From Glossina fuscipes (taxonomy: Eukaryota > Arthropoda > Insecta > Diptera > Glossinidae), in the NCBI RefSeq assembly GCF_014805625.2, contig NW_023998414.1, positions 22,154,352 through 22,218,351 of the forward strand: 64,000 nucleotides of DNA, written 5' to 3'. The position numbers and the translations under genes were made by a program. A model generated the notes under the pieces. It worked only from the letters and a program-made list of their open reading frames with translations. It made no database searches and was not told where the DNA came from. Every line of letters starts with the position of its first letter. Position 1 is the first letter of the stretch. Of this stretch, positions 50,145 through 63,324 are shown one piece after another.

Positions 50145-50880
50145 AATAAGAACATTATAGACAGATAACGCCGACCACTAAATACCCTGCATCACTTCGC
50201 ATAGTACAATTATTCGCTCAATTTGGTAATAGTACATCAGATATTACACATTATTTTCATGCAAATGCATAGTTTTTATGAAATCCCACATTTTGGGGGA
50301 CTATATGACGTGATCCAAAGTTAGCAAATTAAATTTCTTACCTAAAAATTTTTCAGTTTCGGTCATAAAAAACCAGAAATTATACTTTTTCTCCATCATA
50401 TCAGAGATTGCTATGGTTATATAAGACGAGGTATAAAAAATTGCCCCGGTCGAACCAAATTTTTCGCATCAATTTCGAATGCCGAAACTCTATTACACAA
50501 CTAGTTTTGTCGAACTATTTTGAAAAGTGCAGTTCAATTTTTCAAACCAAGGCGTTATATGGGGAGTGCTTGAAAGAGCGGATCAACTCGAACCATTTTC
50601 ATTTTTGTCCTTGGGTCAAAACAGGTCAACTACTACTACTAAATTTATCAAAATTTCATCAAAATATCTCGGAATATTGCGACCATTAGGTTGAATACAA
50701 GTATACATGGACAGACATTAGGCGGACAAATAGACAGAGAAGCTTTCATCAGAATAAGAATCATTTTCCGAATCGATTGTTATAACACTAGATGGATCTA
50801 GCTTAAGCCCTTCTGCGTGTTACAAACTCCCCCCAAAAACTTTATATATCCTGTATAACAAGTGGTGTAGGATATACAAA
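50145..50880 (+). repeat. family B dispersed repeat, long form
   Basis: Starts AACATTATAGACAGATAACG and CACTAAATACCCTGCATCAC, ends ACAAGTGGTGTAGGATATA. About 0.7 kb; the internal GGCGTTATATGGGGAGTGC block matches the long inverted copy at 21690-22375. Confidence 0.68.
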
Positions 50881-51510
50881 AAAACTCAATATAAAACATT
50901 TGCAGATTTACTTTCTGGACGATGCAAGAGAAAACTAATTAGTTAAAAAAAAATTTAGTAAACAATTTCGATAGCTTTCAAGAATGCAGATCACATTGGC
51001 AAGACCAGTCGAAATTTGAATTGTTTGAATTAAAATATGCAAATTAAGATAAGGTTAACAACTTTCAGACGTACGCAGAAGTAAGTGAAAATGTAAGCAA
51101 GATTGTCTACACAACACCCTACCAATACTATCTAACTAAATTAACTTGCAAATTTTGTATTTAAAAATTTTAATAAATTCTTTACAAATTTATAACGATT
51201 TCGTAAGAGACCTACCACTATCAACTGCATTGTCTCTTTCAAGTGCTAAGAAAAAAGAATCTCACAAATTTTCAAAGGCACCAAGGCAAAGTATAGAAAA
51301 AGCATATAAAAGAGCTTCTTCTTATCATACTCGAATATTTGAATTTTATTATACTCTCCTCGCGAAGAGCACGTAGACAGGCGTTTTTACAGGGAAAGTA
51401 TGTAGTATTGCCGTACGTGAAAAGAAGTTTTATATCGAATATCGATGCCATTCTAGTATTAAAAAACACTTAATAAATAGACAAAGTAAACTGACTTTGA
51501 AAGGAGATAC

Positions 51511-51584
51511 GAAAGAGAAGAGTTTTTGTTACCCACTGCCTATCACAAAAGAGGAGAATTTTTGTTACCCACTGCCTATCACTT
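51511..51584 (+). repeat. tandem duplication, unit about 38 bases
   Basis: Two adjacent near-identical copies ending GTTACCCACTGCCTATCAC, starting from GAGAAGAGTTTTT and GAGGAGAATTTTT. A recent small duplication next to a mariner relic. Confidence 0.8.
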
Positions 51585-51689
51585 TGAATTAATTAATATA
51601 TTATAAATCGTAAATATTTAATCTTAATTTCGATCAGTCTATTGGAATAATTTTTACTTATACTTGCCGTTAAGTTCGTTTTAACAAGC

Positions 51690-52540
51690 ATTTACTGCTA
51701 TGTTCAAAAAGTAAGATCAATTCAATTTTATCTCTTTTAAATCTATTTCGATGACTTTAAAGCAATCCTTGTCAGATGCTATACATTTATGGCAACGTGT
51801 TTTCCAATTCTCGAAATAGTCGTTATAGTTGACTTTCGGAATGACCTTGAAAGCTTTCTACACATTCAGCTTGTATCTCTTCACTCTCTTGTTCCCCGAG
51901 TGTAGGAAATAGCCCGAACTCTTGTGGGGCTAAATCAGATGAATACAGTGGTCGTGAAACGATATTAGTTGCCTTCTTAACGAAATTGTCTCCAAGTATC
52001 AATGCAGTATGCGATGGCGCATTGTTGTGATGCAAAAATCAAATGTTCCTTCCACAATTGCGGACGCTTCACGCAAACAACGCATAGTACTTACATATTA
52101 TTCTTTGTTAACAGGTTGGGACAACGGAAGGTGTTCATAGTGCATAACACCACGATGATTGAAGAAAACTGTTAACATCACTTCGATTTTTGAGCGATTT
52201 GGGTGCGAGCTTTTCGGTTTTTCCTCACTTTTTGCACGATATTCGCCCGATTAATCGGTTGTTCCAGGTCACGCGAATAGATTCAAGTCTCATCTCCCGT
52301 AATAATGTCCTTTATGACTGATGGATATTCAAAAAAGCGATGGTGTTTTTCGAAAATATGGACTGTTTTAGGAACTAAGCGAGATGAGACACTTTGAGGA
52401 CCAAAATAGCTTTTAAAAATGTTGCTGACTGATCACTTTGGAAATAGTATTAGCATTGTCCCTAATTGTGAATAAGCGATTCTTCAGCACCAAATCTATA
52501 ATTGATGCTTACTTCATCATCATTTTCATCAATACATGTC
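51690..52540 (-). mobile_element. mariner transposase relic, nearly full catalytic domain
   Basis: Minus-strand fragments in order are LVLKNRLFTIRDNAN, DIITGDET (first Asp kept, the following Trp now a stop), KKSD-like linker, HHNNAPSHTALI (second Asp now Asn), LYSSDLAPQEFGLFPTL (third Asp now Glu) and a C-terminus ending CIASDKDCFKVIEIDLKEI. This is an irritans-like mariner with frameshifts, stops and changed catalytic residues. The left end is near 51690 just beyond the transposase stop; the right end is not clear. Confidence 0.8.
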
Positions 52541-53123
52541 GCTGCTTAAAATACATGCAAGTATCTATTCATTTTGTTGGTAGAATATTTCTAACAAAAT
52601 ATCCAACCTTGTAAACGAATGCAACGATCCTATGGAAGCTTTTCGCAATTTTTCTTGTTTTTTCTTTTTTTATTTTTACTAGTGATTGAATGAGTGCTTT
52701 TTTTGGAATATGCCTAAACAGTTAGAATAAAATAATAAAAGACGCATGTTGTAGACTTTATAGAATTTCCGAGACTTTTGCGCGTTGCTATATGATATAA
52801 AGCGAAAGAAATGATCTCCTTTGGCGAGTATGTATAAAAAAGGAACTGTTACAAAGAACCCAACCAGACATCTGCGTACATAATACATTTATAACTTTTT
52901 TTTTATTTTTTTTGATTATTCACTATACCTGAGTGCTAGAGCGGGAAAGAAATGAAAAAATGTTTATGCCAATGACTCGCCTTGACTTGGATAAAAAAAA
53001 AAAAACACTGCAAATATTTTATAAAAGCTTCGTTTACAAACTCCGCTATTATTCCACTTGTTTACATTGGAACAACAGTGCAGTGCAGTTTACAGTTTGT
53101 TATCGCGCAGATGACAGCAAGAT
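52541..53123. other. non-coding sequence before the candidate exon
   Basis: T-rich runs, then a less AT-rich stretch from about 53030 that could be a promoter or 5' untranslated region for the candidate exon at 53124. Confidence 0.35.
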
Positions 53124-53207
53124 ATGTCTGGCTTCGGCAAAAGCCCATTCTTAGCTGCTAATAATGCAAAAATGGAAAAAACTAAAAAAGTAAATATAGA
53201 TCGAAAA
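53124..53207 (+). CDS. candidate first coding exon of unknown gene
   Basis: An ATG opens MSGFGKSPFLAANNAKMEK and runs 28 codons to a good donor, AAAA/GTGAGT (an alternative donor is at AAAAAA/GTAAAT, six codons earlier). Codon use is typical of coding sequence and the upstream 100 bases are less AT-rich than average. No matching downstream exon was recognised in the rest of the window, so identity is unknown. The minus strand here gives nothing sensible for the missing yin start. Confidence 0.3.
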
Positions 53208-53574
53208 GTGAGTATAAAGAGTTTTTTTCGTTATAATTTAACACTAGATTGCCGGAGCGAGTCAATGCGTCTCTTTTGTGATTTGATTGCTATCTATTTG
53301 GAAAAGTTACGATAATATTTTTAAAAATATTCATCATAATGCATACTACAAATACCCTAGCTTCAAAAATCCATATATATCCATATATATGCCATATGTG
53401 TTAAGTCGAATTATTCATTAGGAAAGTATGGGGAAACTTTATTGAGAAGAGCCAGACTGATTACAAACTTGGCGCAAACATAACATGCAAACGAAATAGT
53501 AGTAAGACCATCTGTCCAATGAACAAATCTGCAGAAAATGTATTTTGAAAACATAATTACATCCTAACATCACT

Positions 53575-53930
53575 CACGGTACGTCTGCGTATTATACTTA
53601 CGCGGATATATGCAACGCCCAGAAGTACTTTAGATAGACTCATTGCTAGTTATACTGCCCCGAGCACCATCAGTTTCTGAATCAATCTAAGCTTATGTGT
53701 CTTTTTCTTTTTTTTTTGGGTGTGTCCAGGTCGAAATTTTGGAAATGTTTTCACGAATTTCGATACATCCCCAAATATTTTGGTTTAAGGACGAACCCTA
53801 CTGAAAATGTTTTGAATAGAAGCGTCTATCAGGTAATATCTTAATTTGAAAAGTCAAAGCTACATAAAATAAGTGTAGGGTGTTATATGGTATTTACTGG
53901 TAGGCCGTGGCCCACTATAGCCTTTTTTCT
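53575..53930 (-). repeat. family B dispersed repeat, hairpin-end subtype
   Basis: Inverted copy whose right end reads AAGTGTAGGGTGTTATATGG then TAGGCCGTGGCCCACTATAG, the same GTGGGCC hairpin end as the copy in ec intron 2. Confidence 0.62.
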
Positions 53931-54904
53931 TTTTTTTTTTCTTGTTTTGAGTACAGTTTCTTTAAATTAATAGTGTCACAGAATCACAACATATATCTGT
54001 ACACAACATCGAGTAATCTAGTGTTAATGTACTGCAGGCAGTTATTAGCAATAGCATCATGAGGCTCAGCATTTTGTAGCCAGACTAAATTTATTATTAC
54101 GAAAACATTCGATTCTTTCCCATATTTATAAAGTAAATTCTCTTATAAAGGACGCGAAATATTTTACGAAACAATTTCATTACGTATGTAGTGAAAACAG
54201 ATAGAAACCATGCATGCATCGGATAGGTACCGCATAAAGGTAGAACACTTTTGAAATGATAAATTTTTCGTTTATTCAAAATGGTTTAAAGTTTGCAATA
54301 AATGCTACGTATTCTGTAACTTGGTGAGATTCTTGACCTCGCCGTAATTGCAAAATAGGACAACATATTGAAGGAAGCATTACAACCACACTTGCAGAGT
54401 GGAATAAATGTTTCAATTGCCCCATCGCCACAGTAAATATTTTAAAAATGTGATCTTAACGCATTTCTCATTTTCGTTACGTGGTTTTTTTCTTTTTTCT
54501 CGTCAACAAAAGTTGTCCATAAAGCGAAAGTGTCTCTTTATTTGTCATGCGTCTTTAACTTTGGAATTTCTTTTAAGCGACCATGTATGAGAAGAAACCG
54601 CAAAAACAATAACATAAACAGGTTTTGCGTATACCAAGTACGCAACCGCTACAAAATAAATAATCATTTGCATAGCTTTATCGTTTGTTAGACAAAATAG
54701 ATGGCATCGGCCCATATGAGCCGTTTTTGAGCCATTTATATATTTAGCAAGACGAACTGATGGCTTTTCGATGTTTGTGCTCCTTTTCTTATAATTAAAT
54801 TAATTAATGCATTAATAAATATGGAGAGAATATTAGGTCTCCAAAAAAAGTTAAATGCAAAGCACTTTTGTTTATTGTATGTGAAAGTTTAATAAGTGAT
54901 CACT
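53931..54904. other. non-coding AT-rich sequence
   Basis: No gene or repeat recognised between the family B copy and the full family A copy. Confidence 0.5.
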
Positions 54905-55805
54905 TTATATATACCCATCGTCGAAGGATGAGAGGTATATTAATTTTGACAAAACGTGTGCAAGGTCTAGAAGAGAGCTTCAGAGTTCCGATGAAATTCT
55001 CAACCAATTTAAGGATGTCCATCTGTCCGTCAGAATGATAGACTATATATTTTTTGCTATAAACATTTCCCTGGCCGTAAAAATGAAGCTATCGACCTCA
55101 AAATTGGCAGAAACATTGGAAGTTCTTGCACGCGGCTTGATGTTGAAAATGGGCCAAATTATTTCAAAGACACGACTACAGTGCTATCACTCTGCTTTTC
55201 AGAAAGAATAAAAAATTCATTTTTTGTTCATTACTCATAAACTACAGCTGAGAAAAGTTTGAGCACATTCTATGGTCGATGCTGTACAAATATGGAAAAA
55301 GTTGATAACGCCTACCCCATATTATAGTGTATCAAAATTTCTTCTTTAGAATGCGCAAAGCAAGCTTTAAAAAAACCCCAGAAAGTACAGAAAATCTTAC
55401 CCAGTTTCAAATTCGGAACTCAGCTAAGCATATCCATTTGTTCGTCTGTCCATCTGTCCAACGGCCCAACTATGGAATATATGTTTGCCAAAATGAGTAT
55501 AACATCTAAAAGTTTGCAATAGAAGGTGAAAATCACTTGAACCGGGCAAAGACCAGACCTACAGCGCCTACACGCCTATGCAACAAAAACTGTCAACACC
55601 TTGACTTTCCGGGCTTATTGCTTCTTACTCATAAAGTTAGCACATACATCACGGAAAATTTCTACGAGATTGTTCTACGAAAGTAGAAAAAAAGTAGCCA
55701 CGCCCAGCCAATATTATTATTATATTTCTCCTTTATTTCCATCTCCTATAGAATAACTATAATGGGCATAAAAGATTCGCTCGCCATTGAGTATAATTTT
55801 CTTAC
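54905..55805 (+). repeat. family A dispersed repeat, full-length reference copy
   Basis: Starts TATATACCCATCGTCGAAGG, passes two similar halves each with a TGTCCATCTGTCC block, and ends ATAATGGGCATAAAAGATTC then ATAATTTTCTTACTTGC. The two ends are imperfect inverted copies of each other. It has no coding capacity. It is the clearest copy in the window. Confidence 0.7.
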
Positions 55806-57437
55806 TTGCGTTATTCACGTTGTCTACCATTGTCAGTACGACAACACAATCAAAAACGTATTCATGTTGTCGTGTTTCAAATATCGACACAGTTTCAGTT
55901 CATACCTTATCTAAGTTTTGCTAGAGTTTATCAAAAACATCCTTCCTATACAAAACAATACCGCCGCTACAATTGTCACGAAACAATATTAATTTCAATA
56001 AAATGATACAAACATACATATACTCATCAATTTGTATAAATCAATCAAACTATTAAGGAACTATAAATAGCGAAATCGCACACAATAACACTAACTGAAT
56101 ATGAGAGCGGAAGTAAAATAATTAAGCAAACCTAGCAATGTGTCAATGAAAAAATTATACATAGCGCATAATTTAATTGAATTTCTTCCTAAGGTGCAAC
56201 AAGTGCATACGATTTGAAATAAAATACGAGAATTCATTTCTTAAAACACTTCACCGACAATGAAAGAAATAAATGTTCAATGTAGAGTTTAATTAGATAG
56301 TTTTAAGTTCTTATTATCAATTTTATAAATGATTTACACATTTTTTTCGTTATCACTTAAAATTCAAATCAAGTATAAGGAAACGACATTTATTTTGGAA
56401 TTTTAATTACAATTTTCTTAAATAGTTCTTCCTTAAATAAACCGATACCAACTTAGGTTTTTGTACTGAGCAAGTTTAGTCAATGTTTAAGTCAACTTTT
56501 GAATTAATATCTGTTCCAGTTTTTGGGTTGCGCATGAAAATATATACAAAGAAATTTCTGTAAGCGATTCAGATACAAATTCAGGCCTAATCTGTGAACG
56601 TCAACTAATTGGGGTCGAAATTTTAGCTTATCTCTCCTTTAGTTATTTCCCTATCATAGAACAGGCAGGCTGGCAAACAGAGGATTGGATGACAAAAACT
56701 ACACATATATCTGTGTTCTGAAGCTACAAAAGTGAACGATAGAATTAATATATTCCCCGCCTTTTTTTTGTTTGTTTCGTCTTCGCAAAGTAAAGCCATT
56801 GTTCATCAATAATATCAATGAATAAAATATCAAACATATTTATTAGTCTTAATTGTCAACGTATCATAAACCAGAAGAATTTATCAAAATTTCAATCTTT
56901 ACTTCGTGTCAATTTAAAGTCGATTAGAAATTGAGACTTGAATGTTAATTTAACAAATTTTTATATGAAAATTTTAAAACATTTTCAAGGTCCTATAGAA
57001 ATAAATGTTTTAATGAATCTTTTCTTATTTATAAAATAAAATTTACTTAGACCATTTGCCATTAGAATGGACTTGACCTTATCAATTTTTGAAAAACATT
57101 ACCAAGGCCCACTCAGGTCATTTCAATGCGATAAATACGTGGCTTTCGTATCAGTCGTAGAATATGTATTTATAAATAAATTCTGCATATACAAAAAATC
57201 TGGAGAACGAAATCAAAGTCGTTATCATAAAAATTTCAATGTAATTAAGTGGAGAAAAAACAATTGACTCATTAAAAATTTTTGAAACGTACCGGCCTGA
57301 TTAAAATATGCGTATTAACAAGGTAAGTGAAAACAACAAACACACGAAGCAAACACGAAGAAAGCTATACATTTGTCTTGCAATGAAGCTTGGATACCCA
57401 ACGTCGTAGAAAAACATATAAATACCACATGTCGTTT
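55806..57437. other. non-coding AT-rich sequence
   Basis: Nothing recognised. A worn piece at 56620-56720 may be a family B remnant. Confidence 0.5.
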
Positions 57438-57670
57438 TTATACCTATCACCGTACTGTAAACGGTATATTCACTCTGTCAAAACATTTGCAACACCCAAA
57501 AAGAAGCTCCGTCCACCTCATAGAGTATATATATTCTTCATCAAGATCAAATTTGAAACCGATTCAAACCGATGTCCGTCTATCTCCGTCCGTGTATCTG
57601 TCTATATGAATGTCTATGTAATGTCTGGGTGAAATATTCTCCTGATCGCAAAAATGAAACTATCGATATT
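57438..57670 (+). repeat. family A dispersed repeat, 5' half
   Basis: Starts TTATACCTATCACCGTACTG and carries GTCAAAACATTTGCAACACCC, AGAGTATATATATTCTTCATC and a TGTCCGTCTATCTCC block in pieces, ending near AATGAAACTATCGATA. Confidence 0.6.
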
Positions 57671-58707
57671 ATTAGGGAATATAATTATTTTATTTTATTT
57701 GTTTTTAAGTCTGGTCATGATATGAAATTTTGGAATCTTGAGACTTTGAAAATCTCCAAAAAAAAGATAGACACCTGAAACTTAGTGAAAATGTATTGTG
57801 TTATCATCAAGAGGTTAAGATTGAAAAGAAGAAAGATGAACTTTTTCGACACACAGCTATTGAAGACAAACGTTATCGCTAAAGAGAACGAGAGTTTTAA
57901 GTTGAAAATGATATTTTTTTGCATTAATTTAGCAAATACACTGCAACTGATTCCGATCTCATATTTGTTAAAGGTTAATATTTTGCAAAGATTAGCCAAA
58001 TTGCAATTTATGTTAAAGTTCAAAGCTTGCTTACAAATGCTCATATCCATAATATGACAGAGCTAACCTATTGTCAAACGTAGCTGCTTCTTATGGGTAT
58101 TCAAAGTTCTCGATCTGGTATGGTAACGGTGATACCACATTGATTGACGGTAAGGAAAAGTGATCTGTGTTATTTTTTAAGTCTTTATGCAAAGTTTGAG
58201 TATTCCTTTAACAAAGCTGGTATATCCAAATCCAAAAATTTGAGTTAATAAAAAGTCCATACCAAGGAATATACTATGCGTACATATGTATATATAACGA
58301 AACAATAGTCACGGAAATGGAAGTTTTTTCTAAAATGATCATATTATTTACGCCTTCTGGGAGGATAACTGCTTTCTTCAATTTCAAGTTCGAGTTCGCT
58401 TTTCATAAGCCCTTTTAATTACCCCTTTTTTCTTGTACTTCAATTTACTGGAAAATTCGTGGAATAGTTTACAAATTGAAAGGAATTGAGCAGTAGGCCT
58501 ATATAAAATTGAATGAGTGTAACTTATTACAAGTGATAATAAGCGCAAGAATATTCCCAATAAAATAGTCTTAAATATCTATCGCACAAGCGATTTATAT
58601 GAATAATAATCAACTACGATTTCTTATTTACTTAAACAAATTTAAAAAAAATATATTATTATGAATCACGTTTACAGTAAAGCATTAAAAAATTCACAAT
58701 TTTTCTT

Positions 58708-59320
58708 CTTTACACCCATCACCCAAGGCTGTGGGGTATATTCATATTGTCGTCAGTTTGTTGACAATGCCCGAAAGGAAGTGTATATATTCTTGACCAG
58801 TACCAAATTCTAAATCGACTTAGGCATGTCTATCCGCCCGTCCTTCCGCGCACGCGGGCTGATATTGAAAATGAGCCAAAGCGGTCAAAGGATACCTAAC
58901 TATGCGCAAATTTAAAATATTGGCCACGCCTACCCAATATTATAGTGCATAAAGTATATAAATTGTTGGGCAGTTTCAAATTTAGAATGCACCTAAGAAT
59001 ATCTGTTTGTAAGTATGTCCATCTGTCCGTGCTGTATCAATGGTAACATTCTTTCGCTCACAAAAAGGAGGATGTCGCCTACAAATTTGCAAAAAAATTT
59101 GAAAGAGCCCAAAATTTTCAAAAGAAACACCTACAACGCCCGCACGCCTATGCGCCAAGAACTTTTATATTGAAAATAAAAAAAAAAAAAAAATCGGCTT
59201 CGCCCACTCCATATTATAGAGCATGAAAATCTAGTTACTTTCATTTTTTCCCTTTTCTAGGATAACGGTGATAGGATAAAGAATTCCATCAGGATTGCAT
59301 ATAACTTTCTTAAAAGCATC
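58708..59320 (+). repeat. family A dispersed repeat, internally shortened
   Basis: Starts TTTACACCCATCACCCAAGG and ends near GATAACGGTGATAGGATAAA. Both internal halves are present but shorter than in the copy at 54905-55805. Confidence 0.62.
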
Positions 59321-62314
59321 GGGTAATAATCAGTTAAGCAGCCAAACAACTGACCGCTTTACTGATCACTTACCTCTTAATGGAAGCCTTAGCTTAATTA
59401 CAACTTCCTACGGAGAATTAGTCGCTCTATAATATTCTATTTTGCAAGATGTTTGCTGTTTGCTTATTTAATTTCATAGTTTTCAAGATTCCAATTGTGA
59501 GATATGAACGTGAAAAATTCATTAAGTGAAAAACAATAAAAGAAGTTATTTACTTTATTGCTAAAACATCTTGTTTAAGCGAATTATAAATCAAATTGAA
59601 TTTTTGTTAAAAAAAAAAAAGTAAAGTGGAGCCCCAAGGAAATAGATACTAATTTGGGCAACGACAGATCAATTGCAAGATCAACTGCTACAAGCTTTAT
59701 TAAAAATCGTTCATGAGCCTCGCTTCGGCATCATATTTAAGAACATAAACCTCACACCACAGCTTAATGGGAAATTATGCATAAATGTGCGCATTTGTAT
59801 CCATTCACCGAGTTATGATGAAATAATAACTTTCTCTATAAACCCACTTAGGATGTCATACGTAAGCTGCTAAAATGCAAGAGTTTGCTCAACAAAATTA
59901 GCACACACTCCCACCACACTGATGCTAAGAAACCCAGCATCAGGATCATTTTGGATTTCCTTATGTAAGAGAATTCAATGTTGAGCGGGGAATTTGCTCC
60001 AAAATTTTACAATAAAATCATCGTGAAAAGAAAAACAAATTAATTTTCAAATTCTTACGAGATTGGTAACAAATAAGCTTAGCATCGTCGTATGGAATGC
60101 TTAACGTTTTCTTTTTCTTGCTTTTTGATATTTTCGATACAAAATAATTGCGAGGACGTGTTATACTACAAATGCAAACATCATGTATTTGCAACAAGAA
60201 AACATAAACGAATTTATTTTCAATTCAAACATGCAAACCGTCTTAGATAAGATATCCTCGAATAGTCAACAAATCTCTCAAAGGTATCCAGGACTGAATT
60301 AAGGCCAAAAAATTGAAAATAACTTCATATGTACCGTTTCTTTTGTATTGCTACACTTTTTTTTGTTATTGACAGCTGAAGAGGTGAAAAAGATGTTAAA
60401 AATCGAACACTTACAGTGAATTAAATACCGTATGTACATAATTATAAATTTTCATAAACAGTTACAAGTCTTTGATTGAAATAAATAAAATTCTGCTAGT
60501 TGCAGAATGAACATGGCCGGGTCCTTGCAAGTTAAGGTAACCAAGGTGATAGCAACTGCCCATACTGAAACTTGTAAACGCTCGATTTTGTAGAAATTCT
60601 AGCAATTAGAGACGGGCAAACATATTATACCTCACCCTAATTAAGAACATATTTCTGGGCATGAGAAAGAGGAGAACGAATTTGGTACGACCCCAGACTT
60701 TAATGCGTGGATATGTTCCCTTGATCGAGGAATTCGTATAGGTTTTTTTTCGGCGCTATAACCGTGAAAATTTTTTTTAAATCAACTTCTTACCGTTTCA
60801 CCAGGCTCGGTTATTTTTAAAGAACCGCTAACCATTTTAAAGGCAGATGCTCTTCCTGTTTATTGTTTTCTTTAATTTTTCTTATTTGTTCTATTTTTTT
60901 TTTTTGTTTTTTTTTTTTTTTAATATTATATTGTATATTGTAATTACTATAACTGTACGCTATATTTTTATTATTTTTCAAAAGAAGGTCACTTTACCAC
61001 TAGCGTTAACACTGGAAAAAAAAAAAGAAAGAAGAATCACAATAAGCATCTAAACCGGTATTTATTTACTTAAATCGAGGCATATATATATATATACATA
61101 GATGTAGTCTTTTATATATCAACTATTGTGTTCTTAAGAAACTCATTGTTTTACAACATGGAATATATTTCTTTAATAATAGAAACAAAAAACCATCTGT
61201 GTGGTTTTAATGAGTTCTTTAATGACTTCACTAAAAAACAGATCGCAAAAACAATCCCTTGTTAGGGAATTCTTTACATATCGTTTCGATATGTAATTTT
61301 GGAAAATGTTCGATTTACTCAAGCCTTAGATCTTGAACCAATTTTACTAACGGCGATCTAGCTTGAACGACACTTGCTGCGCGAATGCAATAACGCAGAT
61401 TCGATAAAGTGTAAATCAGCAGCTTAGACTGGACTTTTTTCTGTTTTCCCATTCTGCTTCTATTCTGTTTGTAAACAATTTTTTATTTTTTATTCTCTCC
61501 TTCTCTCTCTCTCTCTTTCGCTCTCTCCATCACTTTGTCTCTCTTTTACTCTGTGCTTTTATTTAATTTTTTTTTGTTTTTTTTATAAAAATTTCTCCGC
61601 GCACAAGAATGTCAAAAAGAAGTTATATTTAGCTTGTAGCGAACACTGATGGCGTGGATTCAAACGACAAAAGTCTTCGAAGATTATTTTCTAAAATATT
61701 TCATAGCAGTTTCCAACAATCAATCTACTCAGCCTGCTAGAAACGAATAGTGGTGTCTTCTCCTTCATCCCGGCACCTTGTCTGATGCACAATTCGAATC
61801 ACTTTACTTATACAATAAATCAATGAATTCATGTCAGTTTGTAGTTGTAATTGTAGAAGAATTGATTTAGAGAGGAATGTTCGTCCTTCCTCCTTAAATA
61901 GCCTTTAAAACCATGAAATTTTACCTAAAGCGTAATTTTCAACGGCTTAGGCATAAGACTTCACGCCCATGGTCGTTTGCAAGTTTCGGTCAAAATTCAC
62001 AAAGATCTGAAGTTTAGAAAAATTCAGCTCTCTAAGTGTTAGGTAAATAATTTTACTACGAACTTTCAGCTCATTTGTGCATATTGACCCCTCAAGATGA
62101 ATGTAACCTTTCTTTGCTTATTTCTTTTCATTTCCTACTTCTCTGTACAGGTCTCGAGGGAAGTTTCATGCTCTCGAAATAGCCACAAACAATTAATCGA
62201 ACAAATTTATTCTGAACTTTTCTTTTACACAATCTCAATAAATTTCATACTCTCACAATATAAATTCAAAAGCTTTTCTGAGAGAGATCGTTGAACACTT
62301 ACGTAACAAAACAA
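59321..62314. other. non-coding AT-rich sequence
   Basis: Simple T-rich and TC-rich tracts (60880-60920, 61500-61550). The frame at 59673-59873 (+) is not recognised. Confidence 0.5.
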
Positions 62315-62500
62315 ACATAAACAAGTTAAAACATTATGATCAAGCAAGAATGACTATTAAATACCCTACGTCACTTCGTCAAATACAACTCTGCACTTAT
62401 TATCGCCTTAAAATACCATAAATTATACCTTATTGTTCTCATGTAAAGGCCTTACAGGCAACCCAAGTTGGGTAATCCATACGCAATCTATCAAAGAAAG
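62315..62500 (+). repeat. family B dispersed repeat, 5' fragment
   Basis: Starts AAACAAGTTAAAACATTATG, then TTAAATACCCTACGTCACTT and AAATACAACTCTGCACTTAT. It fades out after about 180 bases. Confidence 0.55.
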
Positions 62501-63324
62501 ATCTATGAAACGCGGCAACAGAGTACTTTAAAACGAACGCAACAGCATTAGGATGAATGAACAAAATGTACTTCACAATCATGACTCGGAGCTTTTATCC
62601 AAAAAACGAAAACGGTTTCAAATTCTTTCGCTGGACTTTTTAAATAAAACTTAAACATCTACACTAAATGTGCTTTGGGTGAAATATTTCATCTTCTTTC
62701 AGATAAGCAAAATATATGTTTTCACTTAATTCATATTCAGATAGATTGATCGAATGATGCTTACAAGTATGCAATATCGTTGCTCATTATTAGACTCACT
62801 ACTCTTATTGTGTATTCTTCTCTACTTTTCTCTTCGATAATGTTAGGTCAAGTGTAAATCACTTATATAACACTTCACAGGCCCCAGATATATCATGTAA
62901 CGTTCGAACTTGCCTTACATTTTGATTATGTTATTTTCACAACCATGCAAGAAAACCGTCTTCATCTACGTTAGAATTATGAAAGAAGATATTTATACTT
63001 ACAAAGCACGTTTCGTTTATGTAAAAAGAATTTCAAAGTGCTTTATAAAGTCATTTGCAACAAATAAGTCGAAGAACTTATTATGAATTTTTCAATGATG
63101 AGTATATACGTATAAGAAGCATCCAGGCATTAGTCAAATTCATTTACTGATCGCTGTTATCAAATGTATTTATAACCCATCAAACATTTTAGCAATAGCC
63201 ACCAAATATGAAATACTACGCAAAGACTTTTTACGCTAAAGTGAAAAAATAGTTGTAATTTTGACAGAGTGAGATATTTGGCCTAACAGATGATATTAAC
63301 AAAAGTTGAAAAGGGCTTGTCATG

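Noticed and set aside
59673..59873. 66-codon plus-strand frame with QDQLLQALLKIVHEPRFG
   Set aside because: It looks slightly protein-like but has no splice context or recognised family; not enough to call a gene.
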